The translations under genes were made by a program, and so were the position numbers. DNA of 64,000 bases, taken from NCBI GenBank assembly GCA_035353615.1, contig DAOPZY010000011.1, positions 1 to 64,000 of the forward strand, written 5' to 3'. The stretch comes from CAXXOK01 sp035353615. GTDB taxonomy: Bacteria; Bacillota; Clostridia; Christensenellales; Aristaeellaceae. Under the pieces are notes generated by a model. It worked only from the letters and a program-made list of their open reading frames with translations, was not told the DNA's origin and did no database searches. Shown here one piece after another: positions 16,964 through 27,118 of the stretch (positions are counted from its first letter, which is position 1; each line of letters opens with the position of its first letter).

Positions 16964-19900
16964 TCAGCCTCTGCGTAATCTGCTTTTTCGACGGTTCAAT
17001 ACCATGAGGATGATGCCCGACAGAGCAATCAGCGCTCCGGCAAGGATAAACGGCGTATCGTCCTCGCCGGTAACAGGCAAGCTTTTGTCCTTTTCCTGAT
17101 TTTGGACGCTGATGCTTCCCTGTTTGCTGTTCTGGCTAAGCGTTACAGCCCCGCTGATGGTTACGGTATAACTCACGGCGTTCAGTTCCTCCACCTGATA
17201 CTTGCCGTAGAGCAACCCTTTCAGGACAAGCGGATTTGCGTTTGTAATTTCCATCAGTGTCCCGCTGGGGTAACTGGGGCCTGTCACTTTAACCACAAAG
17301 GTTCTGGCTGTCGTTACCGTTGCGCCATCGTAGCTGAGCAGAATCTTCGTAATCGTTAACTGACCATCCAGCAAAACCGGGACGGTGGCGGACGCTGTGA
17401 TCGACTGGGTGAGGGGTACGCCGTTTTCTTTCGTGATCGACGCGATGTTTAGCACGCGATCCCCATTGACAGCGCTGGATGCCGTAGTGAGCACCAACGC
17501 GAGGGTTACGCTTTTGCCTGCCGGGATGTCGCCGATCTGCCAGGTGTTAGTCGCTGTACGATAGACGCCGCTGGCTGTTTTCGCGCTTTTGAAGGTGGCG
17601 TTGGTGGGTAACGTTTCCGTGACGACAACGCCTTTCGCAATGCCTGTGCCGCTGTTGGCAACGCGAATCGTGTAGGTAATGTCGGAACCCGGCTGCGTGC
17701 TGGTCTGCGCGGCTGTCTTTGTAATCGTTAACAGAGGATTGCGTACCGGCGTGTCTCTGGAAGCCGAAGGTTTCGGCGACAGCAACGAGCCGTCCGCTTC
17801 CGTGATCGAAACCAGGTTATGCACGATATCCCCATTTTTCGCGCTGGTTGCAACCGTTACAACCAATTGCATGGTAACGCTTTGCCCGACGGCAATATCT
17901 CCAACCGCCCATTCGTGCGTGGTTGTGTTATAAACTCCGGCGGTCGGGGTTGCGGATTTGAACGTGACATTGCTTGGAAGGGTTTCCGCAACTTTCACCG
18001 AGCGGGCAATGCTTGTGCCCTCGTTTGTTACGGTTACCGTATACGTAAGATCCTCGCCAGCCCGCACTTGTGTCTGCGCGGTCGTTTTGGTGATGTCCAG
18101 CATGGATACTGTAACTGGCGTTACCACGTCATCTGTTGGCGGCGTTGTCAAGGTCACGCCGTTTTCTCCGGTCACAGTCACAGCGTTCGTAATGGTATCC
18201 CCGTTTTGCGCCGTTGCGGAAGCGGTCAATATCACGGTCATCGTTGCATTGGCTCCCGGAGCGATATCGCCAACGCTCCAAATATTGGTTGTTGCGTCAT
18301 ACGTGCCCACCGCAGGCGTCGCGCTCTTGAACGTGGCATTTGTGGGCAGGGTTTCCGAAACCATAACCGCCTTGGCAGTACCAAGCCCGTTGTTGGTAAC
18401 GGTGATGGTGTATTGGATATCGTCGCCCGCGTGTACCTGCATCCGATTAGCCGTTTTTACAATAGCCAGATCGGGATTTGCGATCGGGGTTACGATGGTA
18501 TCAGTTGGCGGCTCATTGGGCGGAACCCCGTTTTCTTGGGTAATGGTCGCCACATTGGTTACCGTATCCCCGTCCTGAGCCGTTTGGTCGGTAGTCAGCA
18601 CAACCGTCATGGTGGCGTTCGTAGCAGGCGCAATATCGCCAACGCTCCAGATGTGCGTGGTTGGGTTATAGGTGCCGGTTGACGGGGTTGCGCTCTTGAA
18701 GGTTGCGTTTGTCGGGAAGATTTCCGTTACCATAACCGCACGAGCCGTGTTTTGCCCACTGTTGGTTACGGTGATCGTATAGGTGATATCCTCGCCGGCA
18801 CGCGCCTGTGTTTGCGTTGTGCTCTTTTCGATGGACAGGATGGCGGTCAAGACAGGGGTTACCACCTCGTCTGTCGGCGGATCCACAAGCGTTGTCCCGT
18901 TTTCCTCGGTTATGGCAACCGTATTGGTTACCGTGTCCCCATTTTGCGCCTCTGCGGATACCGTGAGCACAAGGGTCATGGACACGGTTGCGCCGGAAGC
19001 AATATCGCCAACGCTCCACACATTTGTGGTGGAATTGTAGGTGCCGCTGGCGGGCGCAGCGCTCTTGAAGGTTGCGTTTGCGGGCAACGTCTCGGTTACC
19101 TTGACTGCCTTGGCAACCCCCAGCCCCTGATTGGTTACCTGTATGGTATAGGTGATATCTTCGCCGGAGTTGACTCGCGTTTGCGTCGTGCTCTTCACAA
19201 TGCTAACATTGGGGTTCGCAACAGGCACGCTCGCTTCATCGGTTGGCGGCACGGCAAGCAGCGCGCCATTTTCCTCTGTTACTGTCGCAACATTGGTTAC
19301 GTGGTCGCCATCTACGGCTGTGTCGGAAACTTTCATCACCATCGTCATGGTCGCGCTTGCGCTGGGGGCGATGTCGCCAATGGTCCAGACGCGTGTGCTC
19401 GGGGCATAGGTTCCGTTGGAGGGGGTCGCGCTGATATAGGTTGCGTTGGTCGGCAACGTATCTGTCAGCTTCACCGATTTGGCGGTAACCAAGCCGCTGT
19501 TGGTGACGGTTACCGTAAAGGTGATATTCTCCCCGGCGCGTACCTGCGCTTGCGCGCTGCTCTTTACGACGGTGAGCACAGGCGCGCGCACCGGTATGAC
19601 CGCGTCGTCGGTTGGGGGATTGGCTAACGTTGCGCCATTTTCTTCAATAACCGTTACCACATTGGTAATGGTATCTCCGTTTTGCGCAGTCTGCGATGCG
19701 GTAAGCACCATCGTCATGGTTGCGCTTGCGCCCGGAGCGATGTCGCCGATGCTCCAGATGCGCGTCGCCGCATTATAGTTGCCTCTGGCGGGGGTTGCCG
19801 ATTTGAAACTTGCGTTGGCCGGCAAGGTTTCCATCACCTTGACCGCTTTGGCCGTGCCCAACCCGTTATTGGTTACAGTAACGGTATAGCTGATATCTTC

Positions 19901-22900
19901 ACCCGCGCGGACCAGCGTTTGCGTGGTGCTTTTATCAATGGCCAGATCAGGGTTCAGGATCAGGGTTTCCGCGTCATCCGTGGACGGAATGGTGGGCGCG
20001 CTGCCATTTTCCTCCGTAACGGCCACCACATTGCGCACGATATCTCCGCTGGCTGCGCTTGGCGAGGCGGTGAGCACCAGCGTTAACGTAGCGTTTCCGC
20101 CTGCCGCGATGTTCCCAACGCTCCATACGCCTGTTGTGGGGTTAAAGCTGCCCTTGGTGGCGTTATAGCTCTTATACGTTGCGTTTGTGGGGAAGGTATC
20201 CGTCAGTTTCACATTGTTGGCAATGCTCAGCCCATCGTTACTGACGGTGATGGTATAGGTAATGTCATCCCCGGCGCGAGCCTGCGGCTGCAGCGTATTT
20301 TTCAGCACGGTCAGGGTCGGGTTGTTAACCACCGTATCGACACTATCCGTCGGGGGATTCTCCGGGGTTTTTCCGTTTTCCTGACTGACTGTAGCGGTGT
20401 TGGTAACAATATCCCCGTCTACGGCCGTTGTGGAGGCTGTTAGAACGAGCGTGAGCGTTGCGCTTCCGCTGGCTGCGATATCGCCAATGCTCCAAATATG
20501 GGTGGCAGCATCGTAGGCGCCGCTGGTCGCGCTTGCGCTTTTAAAGGTTGCATTGGCAGGCAAGGTTTCTGTCACCTGCACCGCCTTGGCAACGCCTAGT
20601 CCACTATTGGTTACCTTAATGGTATAGGTGATATCGCCACCCGCGCGAACCTGCATGATGGAAGCAGTTTTCGATATGGCGAGTACCGGGTTCATAACGG
20701 GCGTAGTAGCGTCGGCAGTCAGCGGTTCCGCCAGCGACGACCCGTTTTCTTCAGTTACGGACGCCACATTGTGCACGGTATCGCCATTTTGCGCGCTGGC
20801 AGCCACCGTGAGTACCAGATTAAGCGTTGCGCTGCCACCCGGCGCGATATCGCCGATGTTCCAAAGCGAAAGGAGACTGTTATAGGTGCCTGCGCTGGGC
20901 GTTGCGCTCTTGTGCGTCGCATTAGCAGGCAGTATATCCGACATCTTTACCGCTTTGGCTACGCCTGTGCCGCTGTTGGTAACGGTAATGGTATAGGGGA
21001 TATCTTCGCCGGCGCGTACTTGCGTGGCGGTTGTGGTTTTCGTGATGGAAAGCACTGGGTTTTGAACGGGCGTATCCACCGTATCGGAAGGGCCAACCTG
21101 CGGGGTGGCGTTTTCCTCCGTAACGGTTACCAGATTATGCACGATGGCGCCGCTCATGGTGCCAGGCGCAACTGTCAGCACAAGCGTCATGCTCGCGCTG
21201 CCGCCAGCAGCGATATCCCCGATGCTCCATATGTTGGTGACCGCGTTGTAAGTGCCTGTATAAGGCGTTGCGGATTTAAACGTTGCGTTGGCAGGCAAGG
21301 TTTCCGTTACCTTAACGCTTTTTGCAACGCCAAGGCCAGTGTTTGTGACGGTCACCGTATAGGGGATATCCGCGCCCGCGCGGGTAACGGTTTGCGTCGT
21401 GCTCTTGTCAATGGTCAGGCTCGGGTTTTTGACCGGCGTATCCACCATGTAGCTGATGCCGGTTTGCGGCGTTCCGCCTTCCTCGGTGATGGCGGCGGCA
21501 TTGTGTACAATATCCCCGTCAACGGCGGTGGCCGCGACTGTGAGCACAAGGTTCAGGGTTGCGCTGCTGCCCGGCGCGATATTCCCAATGTTCCAGACGT
21601 TGGTGGCCGGGTCGTAGCTGCCGTTGGCCGTATTGGAGCTTTTGTACGTTGCGTTTGCGGGCAGGGTTTCCGTCACCTTCACCCCGGTTGCCGCGCCCAG
21701 GCCGCTATTGGTAACCACGATTGTGTAGGGAATATCCTCACCGGCGCGCGCGTCGGTAAGCAGGGTGGTTTTCTTAATGCTGAGCGCGGCTGTTGGCTTC
21801 TTTTCGTTTGTAACGGTAATGGTTCCCGTTGCGCCGCCAACGCTCAGGGTTGCGGGGCCGGATATGGTTACGGTATAGGCGTCCGCGTTGGATTCGGTTA
21901 CGCTGTAAGCGCCATAGATCAGGTTTTGCAGTACCAGCGGCGTGCCGTTTACCAGGGTAAAGGCGGTGCCACTGGGGTAGCTTGGCCCTGTAACGGTGAT
22001 CGGGAAGGACGACGTATCATTCACGACGACGCCGCTTTCGTTTTTGAGCACCTTGGTAATGGTGAGCGCGCCGTTGGCCTTCTCCTGGTTGGTAAACGCT
22101 ACGGCTTCACCCGCGCTTACAGTGCCGGAGACGGTGCTGCTCTGGGTTGCGGCCGCGCCGTTTTTCGAAACGGTTACCGTATAGTTGGCGAGGTTTGAAC
22201 CGGTTTCAGTAAAGACGTACGTTGCGCCAATGGGAACGCTGAGGATTTGCACGGTATCCCCATTCTGGAAGGTCAGCGCGCCGTTGGTAATGGTACGCCT
22301 GACCCCGTTTACGCGCACTTCTCCGTTAAACAGCGCGTCCCCCACCTGAATGGTATAGTAGAAATCCCGTTTGTCCGTAATTGCGGTTCCGTCGCTGGCT
22401 AAAAGCGTTTTGCTGATGGCCACGTCTTCCGCGGTTTGGGTCAGGCCGGCATTGCGAATGAAAGCCGAATCCGTTTGCGATACGGTAAACGTGCTTGTGT
22501 ATCTCATTCCGCTTACCAGCTGGCTGGCATTCTCGTTGCTGTCATCCCCGGGCGCGGTGGTATTATAGCTGCTTGGTGTATCCACCAGTACGCGGTACGT
22601 ACCGGCGTGGTAAATGGTAAACGAATAGTTGCCGTCGGCATCCGTTACGCCCGTAATCGGGTTCCCATCCAAATCCAGCACCGGTGTGCCATCTGCTGTC
22701 TGCAGGCTTACAGGCACATTTGCCAATAGACGTTCGGCGGTTGGCGCGGTGTTATAGATACTGTCCTGATTTTGATCCACGAACACCTTGCCGCTTACCT
22801 GATAGGTAACGGTGTGTAAACGGCGGGCATTGGCTTCCAAATATTCGGTTCCGTTCTGGGAAACGGCAAAGGTGTTATTGGCATACATGTCGCTTGTCAG

Positions 22901-25900
22901 CGTCATGTCGTCAACCGCGGCGGCGGGCACCGTGAAGGTGACGGTTTCTTCCGTAGGCAGCACGGTACCTGCATTCATAATGATTTTGATGCCGCGCATC
23001 GCGCTGTAATCCGAAACTGAGGTGGTCCACCCGGACTCGGCCGCATAGTCCCCCGGCGAACCGCCCTGGCTGTGGTCATGGGTGGTATAGTAGATGGTAT
23101 AGCCGGCCGGCCCGGTTACCGGCCCCGTGAGGTATACTGGGAACTCCGACCCTCTGGGCACAAGCCCGCCGCCAAAGGCGATGGTATAATCGCCCGTATG
23201 CGGCAGCACCTCCAAAGCCACTAAGGAACTTATATCCCGCGGGGATTTGTTGGTAATGGCCAGTTGATAGCTTACAGCGCCACCGATTTCCGTGGTGCCG
23301 GTGGAGAGCATGTATCCGCTGTCCAACCCGCCCTTGACAAGCTTTGTGCCATACAACTCCTGCGGGGGCACATACTCAATCGGCGCTGTTGCTTTAGCGA
23401 CCATCTCGCTTGTATTGCCGTCGTTATCGAGGTCGTAGGTATCCGCAACGCCGTTGTAAGCAGAAATCTGATCCCTGCTTGTATCGGTTCCGGTGCCGTT
23501 GTTATCCCAAATAAGATATGCGTTATTGATGTTTGTGCCTTCTTCCATATCTCTGGTTGCTATTGTGTTGAAGTATACTCCAAATTGTGCGTTACCCGGA
23601 TAGGTTCCTGCATAAATGGAATCATTGCAATGCCATACCAGCGCAACATTGCCGGTGTTCTTATAGTTTTCGATAATCTGGGGTTCTTTATTAGTTAGAG
23701 CGCTACTATTATCTGCAATTTTGGTGGTTGACCCAGCTACGTATTCCAAACCGGGGGGTAGAATATCTACCAGAGTAACGTCGACGATACTCTCGCCCAC
23801 AATTTGCTGATCGTAAGCGGATGTACCTGCATAATATATGGCAGACCATGTGCAAGTGCTTCCGTTTGTAATTGATGATTGTGCTGTGCTTTTTCTAAGT
23901 ACAGCGACAGGATTGTACGGAAGAAACTGCATAGTTGACCGGGTAGTCGCAGAAACCACATCGGTGAAACCTTCATAATTTGCTGTATACGATACGCTAT
24001 TTGTAAAATTGTCAACTGATTGATCCCCCGTAGCATGCGTGTTCTCCGGATCAGTCATTTTTACGTGAAGCAATATGTTTATGGTTGAAGAAGGAAGTAA
24101 GTAACTCCCTTCATCTGTCGATATACGAAGACGAACCGTGCCTGCCGGAACCGGATAAGCGGTATGATCCGTACTGGGAATGGAGGACGCAAAAACAGTC
24201 TCATTACCGTTGCCATCGATTGCTGTGTATGACACAGTACCAGCAAAGCTACCATTTGGTGATTGTATCGCAAGGCTTGCGTAATCCAATCGATCGTCAA
24301 GATTAAAATCCTCAAGTACAACATTTTCGAGATTTAAGTCGACTGCGGGATTACTCAGAGTGAAGTACCATTCTCTGTTAGCAGTTTTGGACAGCATGCT
24401 GTCAAAATAATAAGTTACTGGGGCCTTATTAAGAGTTCCACTATATGAGCCTGTCTTTAGTTTAAAAGTTATTGAATCGGTGGCCGTGTAGACATCTTCA
24501 TAATCCTGGCCGTTATCAGGTTCATATGTAATAGTTGCGCTGTTTGTAAAGGTGGTTGCGGTACTTGCACCTGGAAACTTTAGTTTGAGTGTTGGAACAA
24601 TGCCTGTTCCAAGGAAGTCAGTATATGAACCATTAGTGTAATAGTATAACATTTTATCATAAACATAAGTCACAGTAGTTGCGCTGGTTTGTGTCCAACC
24701 GGGGTTGGCTGCTGCATCAAATACCGCACCTTCCGGCAGTACGTCTGTAATAATGATTTTCTTTGTCCTTCGTTTCCCAAGCGATGCATTGCTGAGACCA
24801 TTATTAATCCCCATATAATACTGGTAGGCTTTTAAATAAGCCCCATCCGTAGAGATCAACGTGGAATCATTGGGGTCCGCTGTACCGCCTAAATACGTTC
24901 CCCCATCAGCGCCATTTAGGTTGCCAGCGTCCGTTACCATGCACTTAGTCATATTGGGTTGCACGACTTTCCAAGTGGTGGTCAACGACGCGGTGTACAG
25001 CTCAGTATTTTGCGCATCCAACAGTTGTGCATTGGCTACAAGCGCATAATTGCCCGGGGTATCATATGGCTTTGTCGTCAGCACAATGGGAATCAGGAAG
25101 GACGATCCGTTGGGGATGCTGCTGAAGGTATAATCAATGGTGGTTACACCCGCAGCCGTATCTACGTTGATCGTTTTAATCGCGGAGGAGATATCCGGCG
25201 CGGAGAGCGTGTCAATATAGGCGTTGGGGATCGTGATTCTGGCGGTAGGCGTGTGAAGGGTTTGCGATGCGTCGATGCCGGAAGCGTCGATTAACACGTT
25301 AAAAACCGCCGTTTCACCCGTTAAAAACTCCGCTTTGCCATCCTGTGACGTAAATTCAAAGGTAATCGCAGCCCCCGCATCAAGCGGCGTAATACTGCCG
25401 AAAAGCGACGCCATCGCCGGCGCGGCATCCGCAAGCTCAAAGACAAGATCAGCAGTAAGCACATAGCCTTCGGTTACAGCGCCCGAATCGGCATCGCTAA
25501 ATTGAACTAAAGCCCAATCGTCCTCCATGCTGAGCACTACCAACGCAGTTCCGTTGGCAAGCGTCAGCAGCACATCCGCATCCGCGCTGGCCTGCGAGTA
25601 TAAAATTGTTTCGCCGGCAACTGCTTCAACGGTTGCGGTATCGGAAATCCCGCTGGTCTCAGGCACGGGCGTTTCTGCCAGTACCGGCGCGGCTTCCTGC
25701 TCCGGCAGCTGGTCGGTTTGCGCATCGGGCGCCTCGTTCGTCAGCGCCGCTACAGGCACATAGCCCTCCACGCTGCTTTGGAGATCAAAATCATCAAACT
25801 GAACATAAGCCCACGCATCCGCTATGCTAAGCACTTCCACATCGGTTCCGTTATACAGCGTCAACAGCGCATCCGAAGCCTCGTTGGCCGCCGAATATAA

Positions 25901-27118
25901 AGCTGTTTCGCCATTTTCGGCCGCGATAACCGCTGCGCCTGTAGTCAGCGCGCTTTCATCGGCAACGGTTTCCGTCGCTTCGGGCGTTTCGCTGTCCTGC
26001 GGTTGTTCGGCGGTTTCTTCGTCCGGTTCCACGGTAAGCAGGGATTCCAGCGATGGGGTTTCCGTTACTTCGGGCGTTTCGCTGTCCTGCGGTTGCCCAT
26101 CGGGCTGTGCGCCGGGTTCTTCGTCCGGTTCCACGGCAAGCATGGACTCCAGCGACGGGGTTTCGGTCACTTCCGGCGATTCGCTGTCCTGCGGTTGCCC
26201 GTCGGATTCTTCATTCGTGTTATCATTCCCTACCGTGTCCTGTTGCGGCGCGGTATCCGCAGCGGGCGGCAGGGTTGCCTCATCGGCCGGTTGGGATGCT
26301 TCCGCATCTGTCGGGCCAGCCGGGGTATTCTCGGGTGCCGTTTCGGCGCTTTCCGCTGCCGGCGTATAGTTTATGGAGGACAGGATAAGCTCCATACCAT
26401 GATAGCTCCACGGATAGGCTATACAGCCGCTGTCAGCGACCGTATCTTTCGCCAACTCATTGTTAACCACCACAGTTTGCAAACGAGCCTCGGAAAGATA
26501 ACCGCTCATAACGCCGTCATCCGTAACGAACCATACGAGAACGGCCGCTGCCTTACCATCACGCTCCACATAATCAGTTGCGCAGAGCAGTACGTTTTTA
26601 CCATAGACCGTGCCGACGCGTTGCTTTGTATTCATGCCCGCGCCGCTGTAAAGGCCAGCTTTGTGATCCGCAGTTAAAACATAGGCATACCCTTGATTGG
26701 CAATAGTCTCCATTATGCCTGCGGGAACGGCGACAGGCGCTTCTTCGCTTGCCGGCGCCGCGGTTACGGGGGCTACTTCGCCAACCGGTTCCGTGCTGGC
26801 AGTCGGCGACGGATCCGTCGCAGGGGTGGCCTCTGCGGGCGTGGCCTCAATAACAGGCGTTACGTCAACCGCTGTTGGCGTAGCCTCCACAGGGGTTTCT
26901 TCCACAGTAGGGATAGCCTCGTCAGCGGACGCATCGCCATCGGCGGGCGACGTTTCCTCCACAGGGGTTTCTTCCACAACCGGTTCTTCCTCTGCGGCAG
27001 GAAGCGTTTCCGCGAGGGTCGCCGATGGATTCTCCGTAACGGCGTCGCTCAAAACAACCGTATCCGAGTATTCTGTTTCACTTGCATATGCGTTGCATTT
27101 CCGGGTAAGCGGGCGCAA
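16964..27118 (-). CDS. Giant LPxTG cell-wall adhesin with twelve DUF11 repeats
   Basis: About 3384 codons. Layout: Pro/Glu/Thr-rich N-terminus (to about residue 130); three SH3-like modules near 140-225, 395-455 and 495-560; an acidic tandem repeat of 'QPQDSETPEVTETPSLES' type near 290-380; a large beta-rich region; an SdrD B-like module near 1440-1540 ('VSGKVFVDQNQDSIYN'); DUF5979-like modules; twelve DUF11 repeats (about 1773-3247); another DUF5979-like module; and an LPVTG signal near 3346 with a hydrophobic helix and a basic tail. It should be exported and anchored by the adjacent sortase. The open frame begins with TTG codons that also belong to the truncated kinase gene, and no signal peptide is present. 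'NAYA-SETEY' near residue 10 looks like a signal-peptidase site that has lost its upstream part, so the true start is missing or altered. Confidence 0.85.
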   Translation of the reverse strand: MRPLTRKCNAYASETEYSDTVVLSDAVTENPSATLAETLPAAEEEPVVEETPVEETSPADGDASADEAIPTVEETPVEATPTAVDVTPVIEATPAEATPATDPSPTASTEPVGEVAPVTAAPASEEAPVAVPAGIMETIANQGYAYVLTADHKAGLYSGAGMNTKQRVGTVYGKNVLLCATDYVERDGKAAAVLVWFVTDDGVMSGYLSEARLQTVVVNNELAKDTVADSGCIAYPWSYHGMELILSSINYTPAAESAETAPENTPAGPTDAEASQPADEATLPPAADTAPQQDTVGNDNTNEESDGQPQDSESPEVTETPSLESMLAVEPDEEPGAQPDGQPQDSETPEVTETPSLESLLTVEPDEETAEQPQDSETPEATETVADESALTTGAAVIAAENGETALYSAANEASDALLTLYNGTDVEVLSIADAWAYVQFDDFDLQSSVEGYVPVAALTNEAPDAQTDQLPEQEAAPVLAETPVPETSGISDTATVEAVAGETILYSQASADADVLLTLANGTALVVLSMEDDWALVQFSDADSGAVTEGYVLTADLVFELADAAPAMASLFGSITPLDAGAAITFEFTSQDGKAEFLTGETAVFNVLIDASGIDASQTLHTPTARITIPNAYIDTLSAPDISSAIKTINVDTAAGVTTIDYTFSSIPNGSSFLIPIVLTTKPYDTPGNYALVANAQLLDAQNTELYTASLTTTWKVVQPNMTKCMVTDAGNLNGADGGTYLGGTADPNDSTLISTDGAYLKAYQYYMGINNGLSNASLGKRRTKKIIITDVLPEGAVFDAAANPGWTQTSATTVTYVYDKMLYYYTNGSYTDFLGTGIVPTLKLKFPGASTATTFTNSATITYEPDNGQDYEDVYTATDSITFKLKTGSYSGTLNKAPVTYYFDSMLSKTANREWYFTLSNPAVDLNLENVVLEDFNLDDRLDYASLAIQSPNGSFAGTVSYTAIDGNGNETVFASSIPSTDHTAYPVPAGTVRLRISTDEGSYLLPSSTINILLHVKMTDPENTHATGDQSVDNFTNSVSYTANYEGFTDVVSATTRSTMQFLPYNPVAVLRKSTAQSSITNGSTCTWSAIYYAGTSAYDQQIVGESIVDVTLVDILPPGLEYVAGSTTKIADNSSALTNKEPQIIENYKNTGNVALVWHCNDSIYAGTYPGNAQFGVYFNTIATRDMEEGTNINNAYLIWDNNGTGTDTSRDQISAYNGVADTYDLDNDGNTSEMVAKATAPIEYVPPQELYGTKLVKGGLDSGYMLSTGTTEIGGAVSYQLAITNKSPRDISSLVALEVLPHTGDYTIAFGGGLVPRGSEFPVYLTGPVTGPAGYTIYYTTHDHSQGGSPGDYAAESGWTTSVSDYSAMRGIKIIMNAGTVLPTEETVTFTVPAAAVDDMTLTSDMYANNTFAVSQNGTEYLEANARRLHTVTYQVSGKVFVDQNQDSIYNTAPTAERLLANVPVSLQTADGTPVLDLDGNPITGVTDADGNYSFTIYHAGTYRVLVDTPSSYNTTAPGDDSNENASQLVSGMRYTSTFTVSQTDSAFIRNAGLTQTAEDVAISKTLLASDGTAITDKRDFYYTIQVGDALFNGEVRVNGVRRTITNGALTFQNGDTVQILSVPIGATYVFTETGSNLANYTVTVSKNGAAATQSSTVSGTVSAGEAVAFTNQEKANGALTITKVLKNESGVVVNDTSSFPITVTGPSYPSGTAFTLVNGTPLVLQNLIYGAYSVTESNADAYTVTISGPATLSVGGATGTITVTNEKKPTAALSIKKTTLLTDARAGEDIPYTIVVTNSGLGAATGVKVTETLPANATYKSSNTANGSYDPATNVWNIGNIAPGSSATLNLVLTVAATAVDGDIVHNAAAITEEGGTPQTGISYMVDTPVKNPSLTIDKSTTQTVTRAGADIPYTVTVTNTGLGVAKSVKVTETLPANATFKSATPYTGTYNAVTNIWSIGDIAAGGSASMTLVLTVAPGTMSGAIVHNLVTVTEENATPQVGPSDTVDTPVQNPVLSITKTTTATQVRAGEDIPYTITVTNSGTGVAKAVKMSDILPANATHKSATPSAGTYNSLLSLWNIGDIAPGGSATLNLVLTVAASAQNGDTVHNVASVTEENGSSLAEPLTADATTPVMNPVLAISKTASIMQVRAGGDITYTIKVTNSGLGVAKAVQVTETLPANATFKSASATSGAYDAATHIWSIGDIAASGSATLTLVLTASTTAVDGDIVTNTATVSQENGKTPENPPTDSVDTVVNNPTLTVLKNTLQPQARAGDDITYTITVSNDGLSIANNVKLTDTFPTNATYKSYNATKGSFNPTTGVWSVGNIAAGGNATLTLVLTASPSAASGDIVRNVVAVTEENGSAPTIPSTDDAETLILNPDLAIDKSTTQTLVRAGEDISYTVTVTNNGLGTAKAVKVMETLPANASFKSATPARGNYNAATRIWSIGDIAPGASATMTMVLTASQTAQNGDTITNVVTVIEENGATLANPPTDDAVIPVRAPVLTVVKSSAQAQVRAGENITFTVTVTNSGLVTAKSVKLTDTLPTNATYISATPSNGTYAPSTRVWTIGDIAPSASATMTMVMKVSDTAVDGDHVTNVATVTEENGALLAVPPTDEASVPVANPNVSIVKSTTQTRVNSGEDITYTIQVTNQGLGVAKAVKVTETLPANATFKSAAPASGTYNSTTNVWSVGDIASGATVSMTLVLTVSAEAQNGDTVTNTVAITEENGTTLVDPPTDEVVTPVLTAILSIEKSTTQTQARAGEDITYTITVTNSGQNTARAVMVTEIFPTNATFKSATPSTGTYNPTTHIWSVGDIAPATNATMTVVLTTDQTAQDGDTVTNVATITQENGVPPNEPPTDTIVTPIANPDLAIVKTANRMQVHAGDDIQYTITVTNNGLGTAKAVMVSETLPTNATFKSATPAVGTYDATTNIWSVGDIAPGANATMTVILTASATAQNGDTITNAVTVTGENGVTLTTPPTDDVVTPVTVSMLDITKTTAQTQVRAGEDLTYTVTVTNEGTSIARSVKVAETLPSNVTFKSATPTAGVYNTTTHEWAVGDIAVGQSVTMQLVVTVATSAKNGDIVHNLVSITEADGSLLSPKPSASRDTPVRNPLLTITKTAAQTSTQPGSDITYTIRVANSGTGIAKGVVVTETLPTNATFKSAKTASGVYRTATNTWQIGDIPAGKSVTLALVLTTASSAVNGDRVLNIASITKENGVPLTQSITASATVPVLLDGQLTITKILLSYDGATVTTARTFVVKVTGPSYPSGTLMEITNANPLVLKGLLYGKYQVEELNAVSYTVTISGAVTLSQNSKQGSISVQNQEKDKSLPVTGEDDTPFILAGALIALSGIILMVLNRRKSRLRRG
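17378..21800 (-). repeat. Array of twelve DUF11 repeats (about 369 bp each)
   Basis: Each unit opens with a pattern like 'LTITKTTAQTQVRAGEDITY' plus 'TITVTNSG', continues with 'VTETLPANATFKSATPSTGT' and 'WSIGDIAPGASATLTLVLT', and ends with 'GDTVTNVATVTEENG'. Twelve starts can be counted, always at the same phase. Units are similar but not identical; GEDI, LPANATFKSA and IGDIA blocks are the most constant. Long near-repeats of this kind can recombine and change copy number, and can collapse in short-read assemblies. Confidence 0.9.
23480..24870 (-). other. AT-rich segment inside the adhesin gene
   Basis: Within the otherwise GC-rich adhesin gene this stretch has many more A/T third codon positions and AT-rich codons (for example around 23,520-23,720 and 24,380-24,700) and no sequence repeats. 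The reading frame is continuous. It encodes a beta-rich part of the stalk before the SdrD B-like module and looks like a segment acquired by recombination. The boundaries are by eye. Confidence 0.5.

Noticed and set aside
17378..21800. Possible CRISPR array or satellite because of the regular spacing
   Set aside because: The units are 369 bp, coding in one continuous frame and clearly DUF11 protein domains; no short direct repeats with spacers occur.
17819..22198. Long rightward open frames opposite the adhesin gene (up to 475 codons)
   Set aside because: They are shadows produced by the GC-rich repeats; the composition is repetitive Gly/Arg/Ala/Cys with no family likeness, while the minus strand encodes clear domains.
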